The notes under the pieces: generated by a model
The model's database searches: none
The model's input: only the letters and a program-made list of their open reading frames with translations
Told to the model about the DNA's origin: nothing
Program-made: the position numbers and the translations under genes
From: Streptomonospora nanhaiensis
Lineage (GTDB): Bacteria > Actinomycetota > Actinomycetes > Streptosporangiales > Streptosporangiaceae
DNA length: 64,000 nt
Direction: 5' to 3'
Assembly: GCF_013410565.1 (NCBI RefSeq)
Contig: NZ_JACCFO010000001.1
Span: 5,890,001-5,954,000 of the forward strand
Shown here: in pieces, positions 51,665 to 59,514 of the stretch
Layout: each line of letters begins with the position of its first letter
Position numbering within the stretch: position 1 is the stretch's first letter

Positions 51665-52015
51665 TCAGGCCGAGGCGCGGTGGCCGGTGACGGAGTGGGC
51701 GCGGCCCCACGCGATGAGCGGGCGCAGGGAGTCGAGCAGGTCAAGGCCGCGCCGGGTGGGCCGGTAGGTGACCTGGACCGGGGTGGTGGGCACGACCTCG
51801 CGTACGACCAGGCCGTGGTCGGCGAGTTCGCGCAGCCGCTGGGAGAGCACGCGGTCGGAGATGCCGGTGACGGCGCGCCGGTACTCGCCGAAGCGGCGGG
51901 CGCCCTCGGCGCCGGCCAGCAGGATCAGCGGCAGCCAGCGGCGGCCGACGAGGTCGAGGACCTGGGCGAACACCTCGCAGTCGGCGGGGTGGGCGGGACC
52001 GGAGGAGGATGTCAC
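51665..52015 (-). CDS. HxlR family regulator
   Basis: The 116-residue winged-helix protein has the HxlR pattern: DCEVFAQVLDLVGRRWLPLI, GARRFGEYRRAVTGISDRVL, SQRLRELADHGLVVREV and YRPTRRGLDLLDSLRPLIAW. The single N-terminal Cys (DCEVF) is the position used for redox or electrophile sensing in this family. The GTG start has no ribosome-binding site and overlaps the presumed operator CTTAC-N5-GTAAG. Likely targets are itself, the downstream SDR or the divergent hemerythrin gene. Confidence 0.9.
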   Translation of the reverse strand: MTSSSGPAHPADCEVFAQVLDLVGRRWLPLILLAGAEGARRFGEYRRAVTGISDRVLSQRLRELADHGLVVREVVPTTPVQVTYRPTRRGLDLLDSLRPLIAWGRAHSVTGHRASA

Positions 52016-52029
52016 TTACCAAAAGTAAG
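52015..52029. promoter_or_regulatory. operator-like dyad overlapping the HxlR start
   Basis: CTTAC-CAAAA-GTAAG is a 5-bp dyad with an AT-rich centre in otherwise GC-rich DNA, overlapping the GTG of the regulator and facing the divergent hemerythrin gene. HxlR proteins bind dyads of this general form and repress themselves. Assignment is by position only. Confidence 0.5.
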
Positions 52030-52137
52030 CTGCTAACCCGGCGGTTGGCAACCGCGCCCCCGGCCGGTGAGACTTCAAGGGCCGCCCCGTGTTGTGTGCG
52101 GGCGCGCACCCTGCTGTGAAAGGACCCCCGGATCGCC

Positions 52138-52629
52138 ATGTCCGAAAGCCAGACCGCCCCCAACCCGCTGCTGGACGAGCTGAAGTGGGTGCACGGCATG
52201 CTCCGCCGCGACCTCGCCGCCTGCCGGCGGCTCGCCGCCGACGCCGCCCGGGGCGCTCCCGCCGGGGAGATCCGCGAAGGGCTGAGCCGCCTGCGCAGCC
52301 AGGGGCCGCTGTTCCAGCTGCGCACCAACTGCCTGGCCTTCTGCCGGTTCGTGCACCACCACCACGGGCTGGAGGACGCGGCGGTCTTCCCGCGCGTCCG
52401 CCGGACCGCGCCCCACCTGGCTGCGGCCGTGGACCGCCTGGAGGCCGACCACCGCGTGGTCTCCGACCTGCTTGACGAGGTGGAGGCGGCGGCCGGCGAC
52501 CTCACGGGCGACGCCGCCGCCCAGGCCCGCGCCCGCCTCGCCGCCGCCCTGGACACCCTGGCCGACCACCTCCTGGAGCACCTCGACTACGAGGAGGACG
52601 TCCTGGGGCCGGTGTTCCTCACCTGGTAG
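52138..52629 (+). CDS. hemerythrin HHE-domain protein
   Basis: The 163-residue four-helix protein carries iron-ligand histidines in order: WVHGMLRRDLAAC, FCRFVHHHHGLEDAAVFPRV, DRLEADHRVVSDLLDEVEA and HLLEHLDYEEDVLGPVF. This suits a di-iron oxygen- or NO-responsive protein. It is divergent from the HxlR regulator with 122 bases between, a common pairing for redox sensing. A palindromic GC hairpin follows at 52654-52675. Confidence 0.88.
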   Translation: MSESQTAPNPLLDELKWVHGMLRRDLAACRRLAADAARGAPAGEIREGLSRLRSQGPLFQLRTNCLAFCRFVHHHHGLEDAAVFPRVRRTAPHLAAAVDRLEADHRVVSDLLDEVEAAAGDLTGDAAAQARARLAAALDTLADHLLEHLDYEEDVLGPVFLTW

Positions 52630-52653
52630 GACGGCCGCCCCGGCGCTGCCCGG

Positions 52654-52675
52654 CCGCCCGGGCGCGCCCGGGCGG
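52654..52675 (+). terminator. GC palindrome after the hemerythrin gene
   Basis: CCGCCCGGGCG directly followed by CGCCCGGGCGG makes a 22-base perfect palindrome that folds into a hairpin 25 bases after the stop codon. The remaining 52676-52896 shows no gene. Confidence 0.5.
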
Positions 52676-52896
52676 GGCGTCCCCGTGTCCCGTTGGCCAC
52701 CCGGCGGCGGCCTCCCGCCGCCGGCCGGCTCGTGTCCCCGAGCCGCACCGCGTCCCTCCGCCCCCGCGCCGCCGCGCGGTCCCCGCGCGCTCGCACCGCC
52801 CCTCGGCACGCGGCCGCCGTGAGGCGGCTGATGGGAGAGGGGCGCCCGCCGCCCCTGTTCCAGAGAGCAGAATGTCCGGCCGGTTTTTCCTCAAAG

Positions 52897-52915
52897 CGCT
52901 ACATCCGATGTAGCG
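52897..52915. promoter_or_regulatory. operator-like palindrome upstream of the MFS/FAD operon
   Basis: CGCTACAT-CCG-ATGTAGCG is a perfect 8-bp dyad 140 bases before the MFS start in a local AT-richer patch (GGTTTTTCCTCAAAG precedes it). It is a strong candidate regulator site for the MFS and oxidoreductase pair, but no regulator gene adjoins it; the IclR gene 3 kb away or an unlinked GntR/TetR protein could bind. The 425-base interval 52630-53054 has no other recognisable content. Confidence 0.6.
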
Positions 52916-53054
52916 TGATGTCGCTCACCGCGCCTGACCTCGCACTTCACAGGCCAGCGGCGCGGTGCCGCCCTGCTCGGCGTGCGCGCGACCGCCCCCG
53001 AGGGGCGGCCGGACTGCGCGGCTTCCCCGCGCGAGTGGCGAAAGGGACCCGACC

Positions 53055-54329
53055 ATGACCGCACCGCACAGCGCGCCGGCCACGGCCGCGAAAGCGCCGG
53101 CGTACCGCTGGGTGATCCTCATCCTGGCCTGGCTGGCCTTCACCATGACCTCGGTCGACCGCTCCACGTGGGGCCCGGCCTCGGCGTCGGTCGGCGAGGC
53201 GCTGGGCGTCTCCATGGCCGGGCTGGGCGTCTTCGCCACCGGCTACTACATCGGCTACGTGATCTCCAACGCCGGCGGCGGATTCCTTACCGACTGGCTG
53301 GGCGGCCGCACGATCCTGTCCGCCTCGCTCTTCGCGGCCGGGGTGTTCATGGTCTGCTTCGGCTCCAGCACCTCGGCGGCCATGGGGATCGCCTTCCAGG
53401 CCGTCATCGGCCTGTTCGCCGGCGCGGACTACTCCGCCGGCGTCAAGTTGATCTCCACCTGGTTCAGCGAGCGCGACCGGGGCATGGCCATGGGCGTCTT
53501 CATGACCGCCACCTCGCTGGGCACCGTGGTGGCCAACACCGTGGTGCCGCGCCTCATCCAGTGGCACGACTGGCAGACCTCCTACCACTTCTTCGGCGGG
53601 GTCTCCATCGCGGTCGCCGTGGCCTGCTACGTGCTCGTGCGCAACGGCGACACCGGGCCGGCCGCCGCGCGCGGGCGCTCCGCCGCGCTGCCCGACCTGC
53701 GGCCCATGGCGCGCAACCGCGACCTGCTGCTGCTGGGCCTGGCCGGGTTCGGCGGCCTGTGGGGCACCTACGGGTTCATCACCTGGTCCAACACGCTCAT
53801 GGTCGACGGCAACGGCGTCGACCCCGTCACGGCCGGGACCGTTGTGGCGGTGTTCGCGTTCACCGCCGTCATCGGCAAGCCGCTGATCGGCCTGGTCACC
53901 GACCTGATCGGCAAGGGCCGGCGGCTGCCCACGGTGGTGGTGCTGGCGTTCTTCTCGGCCACACTGCTGGTGTTCGGCGCCATGGACAGTGCCACCGCGT
54001 TCCTGTGGGTGGCCCCGTTCCTGGGGCTGGGCGCCTACATCTACTCTCCGCTGATGGTGACCATGATCCCCAACGTGGCCGGGCGGGCCCTGGCCGGGTC
54101 GGCGGCGGGCGCCACCAACGCGGTGTGGCAGCTGGGCTCGGTCATCGTGCCGGTGGTCGTGGGCGCGGTCTACCAGCACACCGGCTCCTTCTACGCCGCC
54201 TTCGTCACCCTGGCCGTGGGCCCGCTGGTGGGCGCGGCGGTGATGCTGCTGGTCCGCGAGCAGGCGCCCGCCAACGCGGACGCCCGCGCCGGGGCCGGCG
54301 CCGACACCGCGCGGGCGGCGCGGACGTGA
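53055..54329 (+). CDS. MFS transporter (anion:cation symporter / hexuronate-aromatic acid type)
   Basis: The 424-residue protein has twelve predicted spans. Motifs of the ACS branch are visible: SVDRSTWGPASASVGEALGV, GYYIGYVISNAGGGFLTDWL, GGRTILSASLFAAG (loop 2-3) and GVKLISTWFSERDRGMAMGV. This branch imports organic anions such as hexuronates, phthalate or 4-hydroxyphenylacetate. The ATG follows AAAGGG. Its stop overlaps an in-frame GTG of the next gene, so transporter and oxidoreductase are linked. An aromatic or dicarboxylic acid is plausible given the gentisate genes nearby. Confidence 0.92.
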   Translation: MTAPHSAPATAAKAPAYRWVILILAWLAFTMTSVDRSTWGPASASVGEALGVSMAGLGVFATGYYIGYVISNAGGGFLTDWLGGRTILSASLFAAGVFMVCFGSSTSAAMGIAFQAVIGLFAGADYSAGVKLISTWFSERDRGMAMGVFMTATSLGTVVANTVVPRLIQWHDWQTSYHFFGGVSIAVAVACYVLVRNGDTGPAAARGRSAALPDLRPMARNRDLLLLGLAGFGGLWGTYGFITWSNTLMVDGNGVDPVTAGTVVAVFAFTAVIGKPLIGLVTDLIGKGRRLPTVVVLAFFSATLLVFGAMDSATAFLWVAPFLGLGAYIYSPLMVTMIPNVAGRALAGSAAGATNAVWQLGSVIVPVVVGAVYQHTGSFYAAFVTLAVGPLVGAAVMLLVREQAPANADARAGAGADTARAART

Positions 54330-54352
54330 ACCGCGGAAGGTCCGATGACGGG

Positions 54353-55648
54353 ATGGAAACGAGAGGAGCGGCCGAGGTGATCGGTGGCATCGACAGCGGC
54401 GAGCACTACGACGTGGTGGTGGCCGGCGGCGGCGCCGGGGGCGTGGCCGCCGCCGTGGGCGCCGCCCGCGCCGGGGCGCGCACCCTGCTGGTGGAGCGCG
54501 GCCCCTGCCTGGGCGGGGCCGGGACCCTGCGCAACGTGGTGACCTACTGCGGGATCTACACCCGCGCCGAGCCCCACGAACAGGTCATCCGGGGTGTGGC
54601 CGAAGAGGTCCTGGCCGGGCTGCGGGCCGAGGGCGCGGTGTCAAAGCCGCGCAGGTACACCGCCGTCACCGTGGTGTTCGACCCCGAGACCGCCAAGCGG
54701 GTGCTCGACGACGTCTGCGCGCGGGCCGGGGTGGAGGTGCGGCTGCACAGCACCGTGCTGGACGCCCGCCGCGAGGACGGGCGCGTCGTCTCGGCCGTGC
54801 TCGCCGACCACGCCGGACTGCACGAGGTCACGGCCGGCGCGTTCGTGGACGCCTCGGGCGAGGCCGACCTCGCCGTCCGGGCGGGCGCGGCGGTGCGCTA
54901 CGGCAACGGCGGCCGGGTGCAGAACGGGTCGCTGGGCGTGCGCTTCGGCGGCGTGCCCGCCGACGCCGAGGTCACCCGCGACACGCTGCGCGCGGCCGTG
55001 CGCGCGGCCCGCGCCGACGGGGTGGGCCCGCTGATCTCCGACCACGGCCTCATCGCGCGCATGCCAATCTCCGGCGACGTCATCGCGTTCGTGGTGGACG
55101 AGGGCTACGACGCGCGCGACGCCCGCGACACCAGCCGCGCCGAGGCGCACGCGCGCCGGCAGGCGCGCGCCTACCTGGAGGCGCTGCGCACCCTGCCGGG
55201 CTGCGGCGACGCCTACCTCGTGGGCACCGGCCCCGAGCTGGGCACCCGGGAGTCGCGCCACGTGGAGGCCCGCTACCGGCTCAGCGGCGAGGAGGTGCTG
55301 GGCGCGGCCCGGTTCCCCGACGCCGTCGCACTGTGCGGATGGCCGGTGGAGTACCACCCCGGCCCGGGGCTCCCGGCGGAGTGGCACTTCATCAAGGACG
55401 ACGGCTACTACGAGATCCCCTTCGGCGCGGTGTGCAGCGCCGACACCGCCAACCTGTTCGCGGCGGGGCGCTGCATGGACGCCGACCGCGTGGCCGGGGG
55501 CTCGGTCCGGGTGATGGGCGCCGCGTTCGCCACCGGCCACGCCGCCGGTGTCGCCGCCGCCCTCACGGCCGACACGGGCACGGCCGAGGCCGCGGGCGTG
55601 CGCCGGGAACTGGTGCGCCAGGACGCCCACCTGCCCGGGGCCGGCTGA
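54353..55648 (+). CDS. FAD-dependent oxidoreductase
   Basis: The product has about 431 residues with an N-terminal dinucleotide fold (YDVVVAGGGAGGVAAAVGAA, TLLVERGPCLGGAGTLRNV) and a C-terminal FAD loop (LFAAGRCMDADRVAGGSVRV, MGAAFATGHAAGVAAALTA), matching the FAD_oxidored (GidA/thiazole-like) family that often uses organic acids. The segment ASGEADLAVRAGAAVRYGNG is typical. Start choice is uncertain: ATG 54353 is used, but GTG 54326 overlaps the MFS stop and GTG 54377 has the best-spaced AGGAG. It is co-transcribed with the MFS gene. Substrate unknown. Confidence 0.87.
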   Translation: METRGAAEVIGGIDSGEHYDVVVAGGGAGGVAAAVGAARAGARTLLVERGPCLGGAGTLRNVVTYCGIYTRAEPHEQVIRGVAEEVLAGLRAEGAVSKPRRYTAVTVVFDPETAKRVLDDVCARAGVEVRLHSTVLDARREDGRVVSAVLADHAGLHEVTAGAFVDASGEADLAVRAGAAVRYGNGGRVQNGSLGVRFGGVPADAEVTRDTLRAAVRAARADGVGPLISDHGLIARMPISGDVIAFVVDEGYDARDARDTSRAEAHARRQARAYLEALRTLPGCGDAYLVGTGPELGTRESRHVEARYRLSGEEVLGAARFPDAVALCGWPVEYHPGPGLPAEWHFIKDDGYYEIPFGAVCSADTANLFAAGRCMDADRVAGGSVRVMGAAFATGHAAGVAAALTADTGTAEAAGVRRELVRQDAHLPGAG

Positions 55649-55696
55649 TCCGGGCGGCGCCCGCCCCGTACGAGGCGCGCGCCGCCCTTGGGCTCC

Positions 55697-55728
55697 GCGC
55701 CGTGCGTCCGTGGGGGTCCGCACGGCGC
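55697..55728. terminator. bidirectional hairpin terminator
   Basis: GCGCCGTGCG (55697-55706) pairs perfectly with CGCACGGCGC (55719-55728), 10 bp with a 12-base loop, in the gap between the convergent oxidoreductase and IclR genes. Confidence 0.65.
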
Positions 55729-55783
55729 GGCCGCCCGCCGCCCGGCGGCCGTGCCGCTCCGCCGGGGGCGCGGCACGGCCGCG

Positions 55784-56590
55784 CTACGCCTCGGGGAAGT
55801 CGGCCAGCTCCGGCTCGATGTCGGCGACGGTGCGGCGCAGTTCGGCGATGAACGACTCGATGCGGTCGCCGCCGAACCGGGCGGAGGGCACCGAGACGGA
55901 CAGCGCGGCCACGCCGAACCCGCGCCCGTTGTGCAGGGCCGCCCCGAGCGCCGACACGCCCTGCTCGGTCTCCTCGATGTTGAGCGTGTAGCCGCGCGCG
56001 CGGGCCGCCGCCAGGTCGCGGCGCAGGCGGGTCCACTGGGCGCGGGTCAGGGGCACACGCCCCGCCCCGCCGCCCTCGCCGGGCCCCTCGCCCGCGCCGT
56101 CCCCGGCGACCGCGTACAGTTCGCGCAGCCGCTCCTCGGGGAGTTCGGCCAGCAGCGCCTTGCCGCCCGACGCCTGGTGGGCGGGGAGGCTGGTGCCGCG
56201 CCGGTCGCCCACGTGCAGCACCTGCGCCGACTCCACGCTGGACAGGAAGCGGATCTCGGCGCCCACCCGCACCGCCAGGTTGACGGTCTCCCGCACCCGC
56301 GCGCACAGGGCCTCCATGTGCGGCTGGGCGATCCGGCGCAGCTCCCGGATGGGCGGCCCGCCCACGTAGCTCGACGACAGCGACGGACCCGGCAGGTAGT
56401 TGTGGTTGTCGTCCTGGACGGCGAAGTCGCGGTAGACGAGCATGGCCAGCAGCCGGTGCGCCGTGGAGCGGGCGATCCCCAGCTCCCGCGCGGCCTCGCT
56501 GACCTTGATCCGGCCCTGGTCGCGCAGCAGGTGCAGCAGGAGCAGGACGTTGTCGACCGACCCCAGCGCATAGGCAGGCTTGTTCTTCAT
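55784..56590 (-). CDS. IclR family regulator of the gentisate operon
   Basis: The 268-residue protein has the IclR winged helix (LGSVDNVLLLLHLLRDQGRI, SEAARELGIARSTAHRLLAM) and the GAF-like effector domain (RVRETVNLAVRVGAEIRFLS, HQASGGKALLAELPEERLRE, ARGYTLNIEETEQGVSALGA, ARFGGDRIESFIAELRRTVA). It contains a Gly-rich insert of about 15 residues. It is divergent from gentisate 1,2-dioxygenase, the usual IclR position for aromatic pathways. No ribosome-binding site precedes the ATG; a TAAGAT six bases upstream suggests a leaderless transcript. Confidence 0.92.
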   Translation of the reverse strand: MKNKPAYALGSVDNVLLLLHLLRDQGRIKVSEAARELGIARSTAHRLLAMLVYRDFAVQDDNHNYLPGPSLSSSYVGGPPIRELRRIAQPHMEALCARVRETVNLAVRVGAEIRFLSSVESAQVLHVGDRRGTSLPAHQASGGKALLAELPEERLRELYAVAGDGAGEGPGEGGGAGRVPLTRAQWTRLRRDLAAARARGYTLNIEETEQGVSALGAALHNGRGFGVAALSVSVPSARFGGDRIESFIAELRRTVADIEPELADFPEA

Positions 56591-56618
56591 AGTGGAATCT
56601 TATTGCTCTGTGAAGAAC
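56582..56618. promoter_or_regulatory. inverted repeat at the IclR start, candidate operator
   Basis: GTTCTTCA (56582-56589) and TGAAGAAC (56611-56618) are perfect complements 21 bases apart, covering the IclR start and its promoter. The left arm lies in the coding start, so part of the match could be coincidental. The rest of 56619-56779 is GC-rich and should hold the promoter of the gentisate operon. Confidence 0.4.
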
Positions 56619-56779
56619 ACCGTTCCTAGGGTTGCGGCAACGCCCGCCGGCGGGGGCGTGCCCGGTCGATTCCGGGCCGGGGCGCACCCTCGGCCCCGGC
56701 CCACCCCCGCCGGCGGGCGCCCCCGCGCGAGCCGCCCCCGGGCACCGCTCGCCGCCCGCCCGCGACGGAAGGAACCGCC

Positions 56780-57877
56780 ATGGCCGCCGCAGAACCGGCC
56801 GCACCACAGCCCACACCCGAGGAGGAGGCCGCGCTCGCGCGGCTCTACGCCGACTTCGCCGCGCAGAACCTCACCCCGCTGTGGACCCAGCTCGGCGACC
56901 TCATGCCCGCCCACCCCGCGCCCCAGGCCCGCCCGCACGTGTGGGAGTGGCAGACCCTCTACCCGCTGGCCCGGCGCGCCGGCGAGCTGGTGCCCGTGGG
57001 GCGCGGCGGCGAGCGGCGCGCCATCGCGCTGGCCAACCCCGGGCTGGGCGGGCGGCCCTACATCACGCCGACCCTGTGGGCCGCCATCCAGTACCTGGGC
57101 CCGCGCGAGACCGCGCCCGAGCACCGCCACTCCCAGAACGCCTTCCGGTTCGTGGTGGAGGGCGAGGGCGTGTGGACGGTGGTCGACGGCGACCCGGTCG
57201 CCATGCGGCGCGGCGACTTCCTCCTCACCCCCGGCTGGCACTTCCACGGCCACCACAACACCACCGACGCGCCGATGGCCTGGATCGACGGTCTGGACAT
57301 CCCGTTCGTCCACTACACCGACACCGCGTTCTTCGAGTTCGGCGCCGACGAGGTGAGCGACCGCGCCACCCCCGACCTCTCCCGCGCCGAGCGGCTGTGG
57401 GCCCACCCCGGCCTGCGCCCGCTCTCGCGCCTGGAGCGCACCGCCGCCTCGCCCATCGCCGCCTACCGCTGGGAGCACACCGACCGCGCGCTCACCCAGC
57501 AGCTGGAACTGGAGGACGAGGGCCACCCGGCGACCGTGGAGCCCGGCCACGCCGCCGTGCGCTACACCAACCCCACCACCGGCGGCGACGTCATGCCCAC
57601 CATCCGCGCCGAGTTCCACCGGCTGCGCGCGGGCAGCGCCACCGCCACCCGGCGCGAGGTGGGCTCCGCCGTCTACCAGGTGTTCGACGGCACCGGCACC
57701 CTGGTCCTGGACGGCGCCGAGCACCGCGTGGCCACCGGCGACCTCGTGGTGGTGCCCTCCTGGTGCGCCTGCCGCATCGAGGCGGAGTCGGGCCTGGACC
57801 TGTTCCGCTTCAGCGACACCCCGATCTTCGAGGGCCTGCACCAGTACCGCGCGGCCGTGGAGGAAGACCCCCGATGA
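56780..57877 (+). CDS. gentisate 1,2-dioxygenase (bicupin)
   Basis: The 365-residue bicupin has ferrous-iron ligands in the first cupin: ETAPEHRHSQNAFRFVVEGE (two His) and LTPGWHFHGHHN (third His). Flanking family segments are HVWEWQTLYPLARRAGELVP, AIQYLGPRETAPEH, WIDGLDIPFVHYTDTAFFEF and the second cupin YQVFDGTGTLVLDGAEHRVA. It opens gentisate to maleylpyruvate. The ATG follows GGAAGG. It is the first of four coupled genes: its stop overlaps the hydrolase ATG by ATGA. Confidence 0.94.
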   Translation: MAAAEPAAPQPTPEEEAALARLYADFAAQNLTPLWTQLGDLMPAHPAPQARPHVWEWQTLYPLARRAGELVPVGRGGERRAIALANPGLGGRPYITPTLWAAIQYLGPRETAPEHRHSQNAFRFVVEGEGVWTVVDGDPVAMRRGDFLLTPGWHFHGHHNTTDAPMAWIDGLDIPFVHYTDTAFFEFGADEVSDRATPDLSRAERLWAHPGLRPLSRLERTAASPIAAYRWEHTDRALTQQLELEDEGHPATVEPGHAAVRYTNPTTGGDVMPTIRAEFHRLRAGSATATRREVGSAVYQVFDGTGTLVLDGAEHRVATGDLVVVPSWCACRIEAESGLDLFRFSDTPIFEGLHQYRAAVEEDPR

Positions 57878-58722
57878 GACTCGCGACCCTGCGCCTGCCC
57901 GGCGGCCGCACCGCGGCCGTCCGCGTGGAGGGCGCCACCGCCGTGGAGCTGCCCGCCGCCGATGTCGGCGCCCTGCTGGCCCTGCCCGACTGGCGCGAGC
58001 GCGCCGCGGCGGGCGGCACCCGCCACGACCTGTCCGAGGCCGACCCGGCGCCCGTGGTGCCCCGGCCGGGCAAGATCGTCTGCGTCGGGCTGAACTACCG
58101 CGCCCACATCCTGGAGATGGGCCGCGAGCTGCCCGCCTACCCCACCCTCTTCGCCAAGTACCCCGAGGCGCTGATCGGCGCCCGCGACGACATCGTGCTG
58201 CCGGCCGCCTCGTCGGCCGTGGACTGGGAGGCCGAGCTGGCGGTGGTGGTCGGCGCGACCGTGCGCCGCGCCGACGCCCGCGCGGCGCGCGCCGCCATCG
58301 CCGGCTACACCGTCCTCAACGACGTCACCGCCCGCGACTACCAGTACCGCTCGGCCCAGTGGCTCCAGGGCAAGACCTTCGAGGCCACCACACCCATCGG
58401 CCCGGTCCTGGTCACCCCCGACGAACTGGGCGGCGGGGACGGCGGCCCCGCCCTGGAGATCACCGCCGAGCTCGACGGCGAGACCGTGCAGCGCGCCGAC
58501 ACCGGCGACCTCGTGTTCGGCCCGGCCGACCTGGTGGCCTACGTGTCGGCCATCCTCACCCTGCGCCCCGGCGACGTGATCGCCACCGGCACCCCCGGCG
58601 GCGTGGGCCACGCCCGCCGGCCCCAGCGCTACCTCGCGCCCGGCTCCCGGCTGGTCACCCGCATCGAGGGGATCGGCGAACTCGTCAACACCGCCCGCGC
58701 CGAGGGGGCCGGCGATGCCTGA
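57874..58722 (+). CDS. fumarylpyruvate hydrolase (FAH family)
   Basis: The 282-residue protein has the catalytic FAH pattern: KIVCVGLNYRAHILEMGREL, metal acids in VDWEAELAVVVGA and TVLNDVTARDYQYR, QWLQGKTFEATTPIGPVLVT and GDVIATGTPGGVGHARRP. In the gentisate pathway it splits fumarylpyruvate into fumarate and pyruvate. It is embedded between gentisate dioxygenase and maleylpyruvate isomerase, overlapping both, which fixes this role over other FAH activities. Confidence 0.92.
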   Translation: MRLATLRLPGGRTAAVRVEGATAVELPAADVGALLALPDWRERAAAGGTRHDLSEADPAPVVPRPGKIVCVGLNYRAHILEMGRELPAYPTLFAKYPEALIGARDDIVLPAASSAVDWEAELAVVVGATVRRADARAARAAIAGYTVLNDVTARDYQYRSAQWLQGKTFEATTPIGPVLVTPDELGGGDGGPALEITAELDGETVQRADTGDLVFGPADLVAYVSAILTLRPGDVIATGTPGGVGHARRPQRYLAPGSRLVTRIEGIGELVNTARAEGAGDA

Positions 58723-59440
58723 GTCCGCCGCCCCCGCCCGCGAACTGGCCTGGGTGGACCAGGGCACCGCACTGGTCGTTGAGCTGCTGGCCGCCCTGCC
58801 CGACACCGCGTTCGCCGAGCCCACCGCGCTGGAGGGGTGGTCCCGCGCGCACGTGGCCGCGCACCTGGGCGGCAACGCCCGCGCCCTGCTGCGCCTGGCG
58901 GAGTGGGCGCGCACCGGCGTGGAGAACCCGATGTACGCCGGCCGCGCCGCCCGCGACGCCGAGATCGAGGCCGAGGCCGCGCGGCCGCCCGCCGACCTGC
59001 GCGGGCTGGTCGCCGACACCGCCGGTGAGCTGCGCGCCGCCCTGGACGCCCTCACCCCCGAGCAGTGGCGCGCCCCCGTGGTCACCGGTCAGGGCCGCAC
59101 CGTGCCCGCGACCGAGCTGCCGTGGCTGCGCTGCCGCGAGGTGTGGGTGCACGCCGTGGACCTCGGCGCCGGGACCGCCTTCGCCGACCTGCCGCCGGAC
59201 CTGCTCGACGCGCTGCTCGCCGACACCGCGGCGGCGCGGCTGCGGCGCGGGCAGGACCCCGCCCTGGTGCTGGCGCCCACCGACCGCGAGCGGACCTGGA
59301 GCGCGGCGCCGCCCGGCGCGGAGCCGGTGACCGTGCGCGGCACCGCCGCCGCCCTCGCCGCCTGGATCACCGGCCGGGGCGGGGCCGGGGTGGCGACCGC
59401 GCAGGGCGCCCCGCCGCCCGACCCGGGCCGCTGGCTGTGA
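58715..59440 (+). CDS. maleylpyruvate isomerase, mycothiol-dependent (DinB fold)
   Basis: The 241-residue protein matches the actinobacterial maleylpyruvate isomerase: LAWVDQGTALVVELLAALPD, ALEGWSRAHVAAHLGGNARA with zinc His, ENPMYAGRAARDAEIEAEA and LPWLRCREVWVHAVDLGAGT with the Glu and His ligands. A C-terminal SCP2-like domain follows. It isomerises maleylpyruvate to fumarylpyruvate with mycothiol as cofactor, consistent with an actinobacterium. The ATG overlaps the hydrolase end by 8 bases. Confidence 0.93.
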   Translation: MPESAAPARELAWVDQGTALVVELLAALPDTAFAEPTALEGWSRAHVAAHLGGNARALLRLAEWARTGVENPMYAGRAARDAEIEAEAARPPADLRGLVADTAGELRAALDALTPEQWRAPVVTGQGRTVPATELPWLRCREVWVHAVDLGAGTAFADLPPDLLDALLADTAAARLRRGQDPALVLAPTDRERTWSAAPPGAEPVTVRGTAAALAAWITGRGGAGVATAQGAPPPDPGRWL

Positions 59441-59514
59441 CCGGTCCCCAGGGGCGGGGCGGCCCCGGCCGCCCCGCCGCATCCCCGCGACCCCCGCGAC
59501 CCCAAGGAGGCGCC

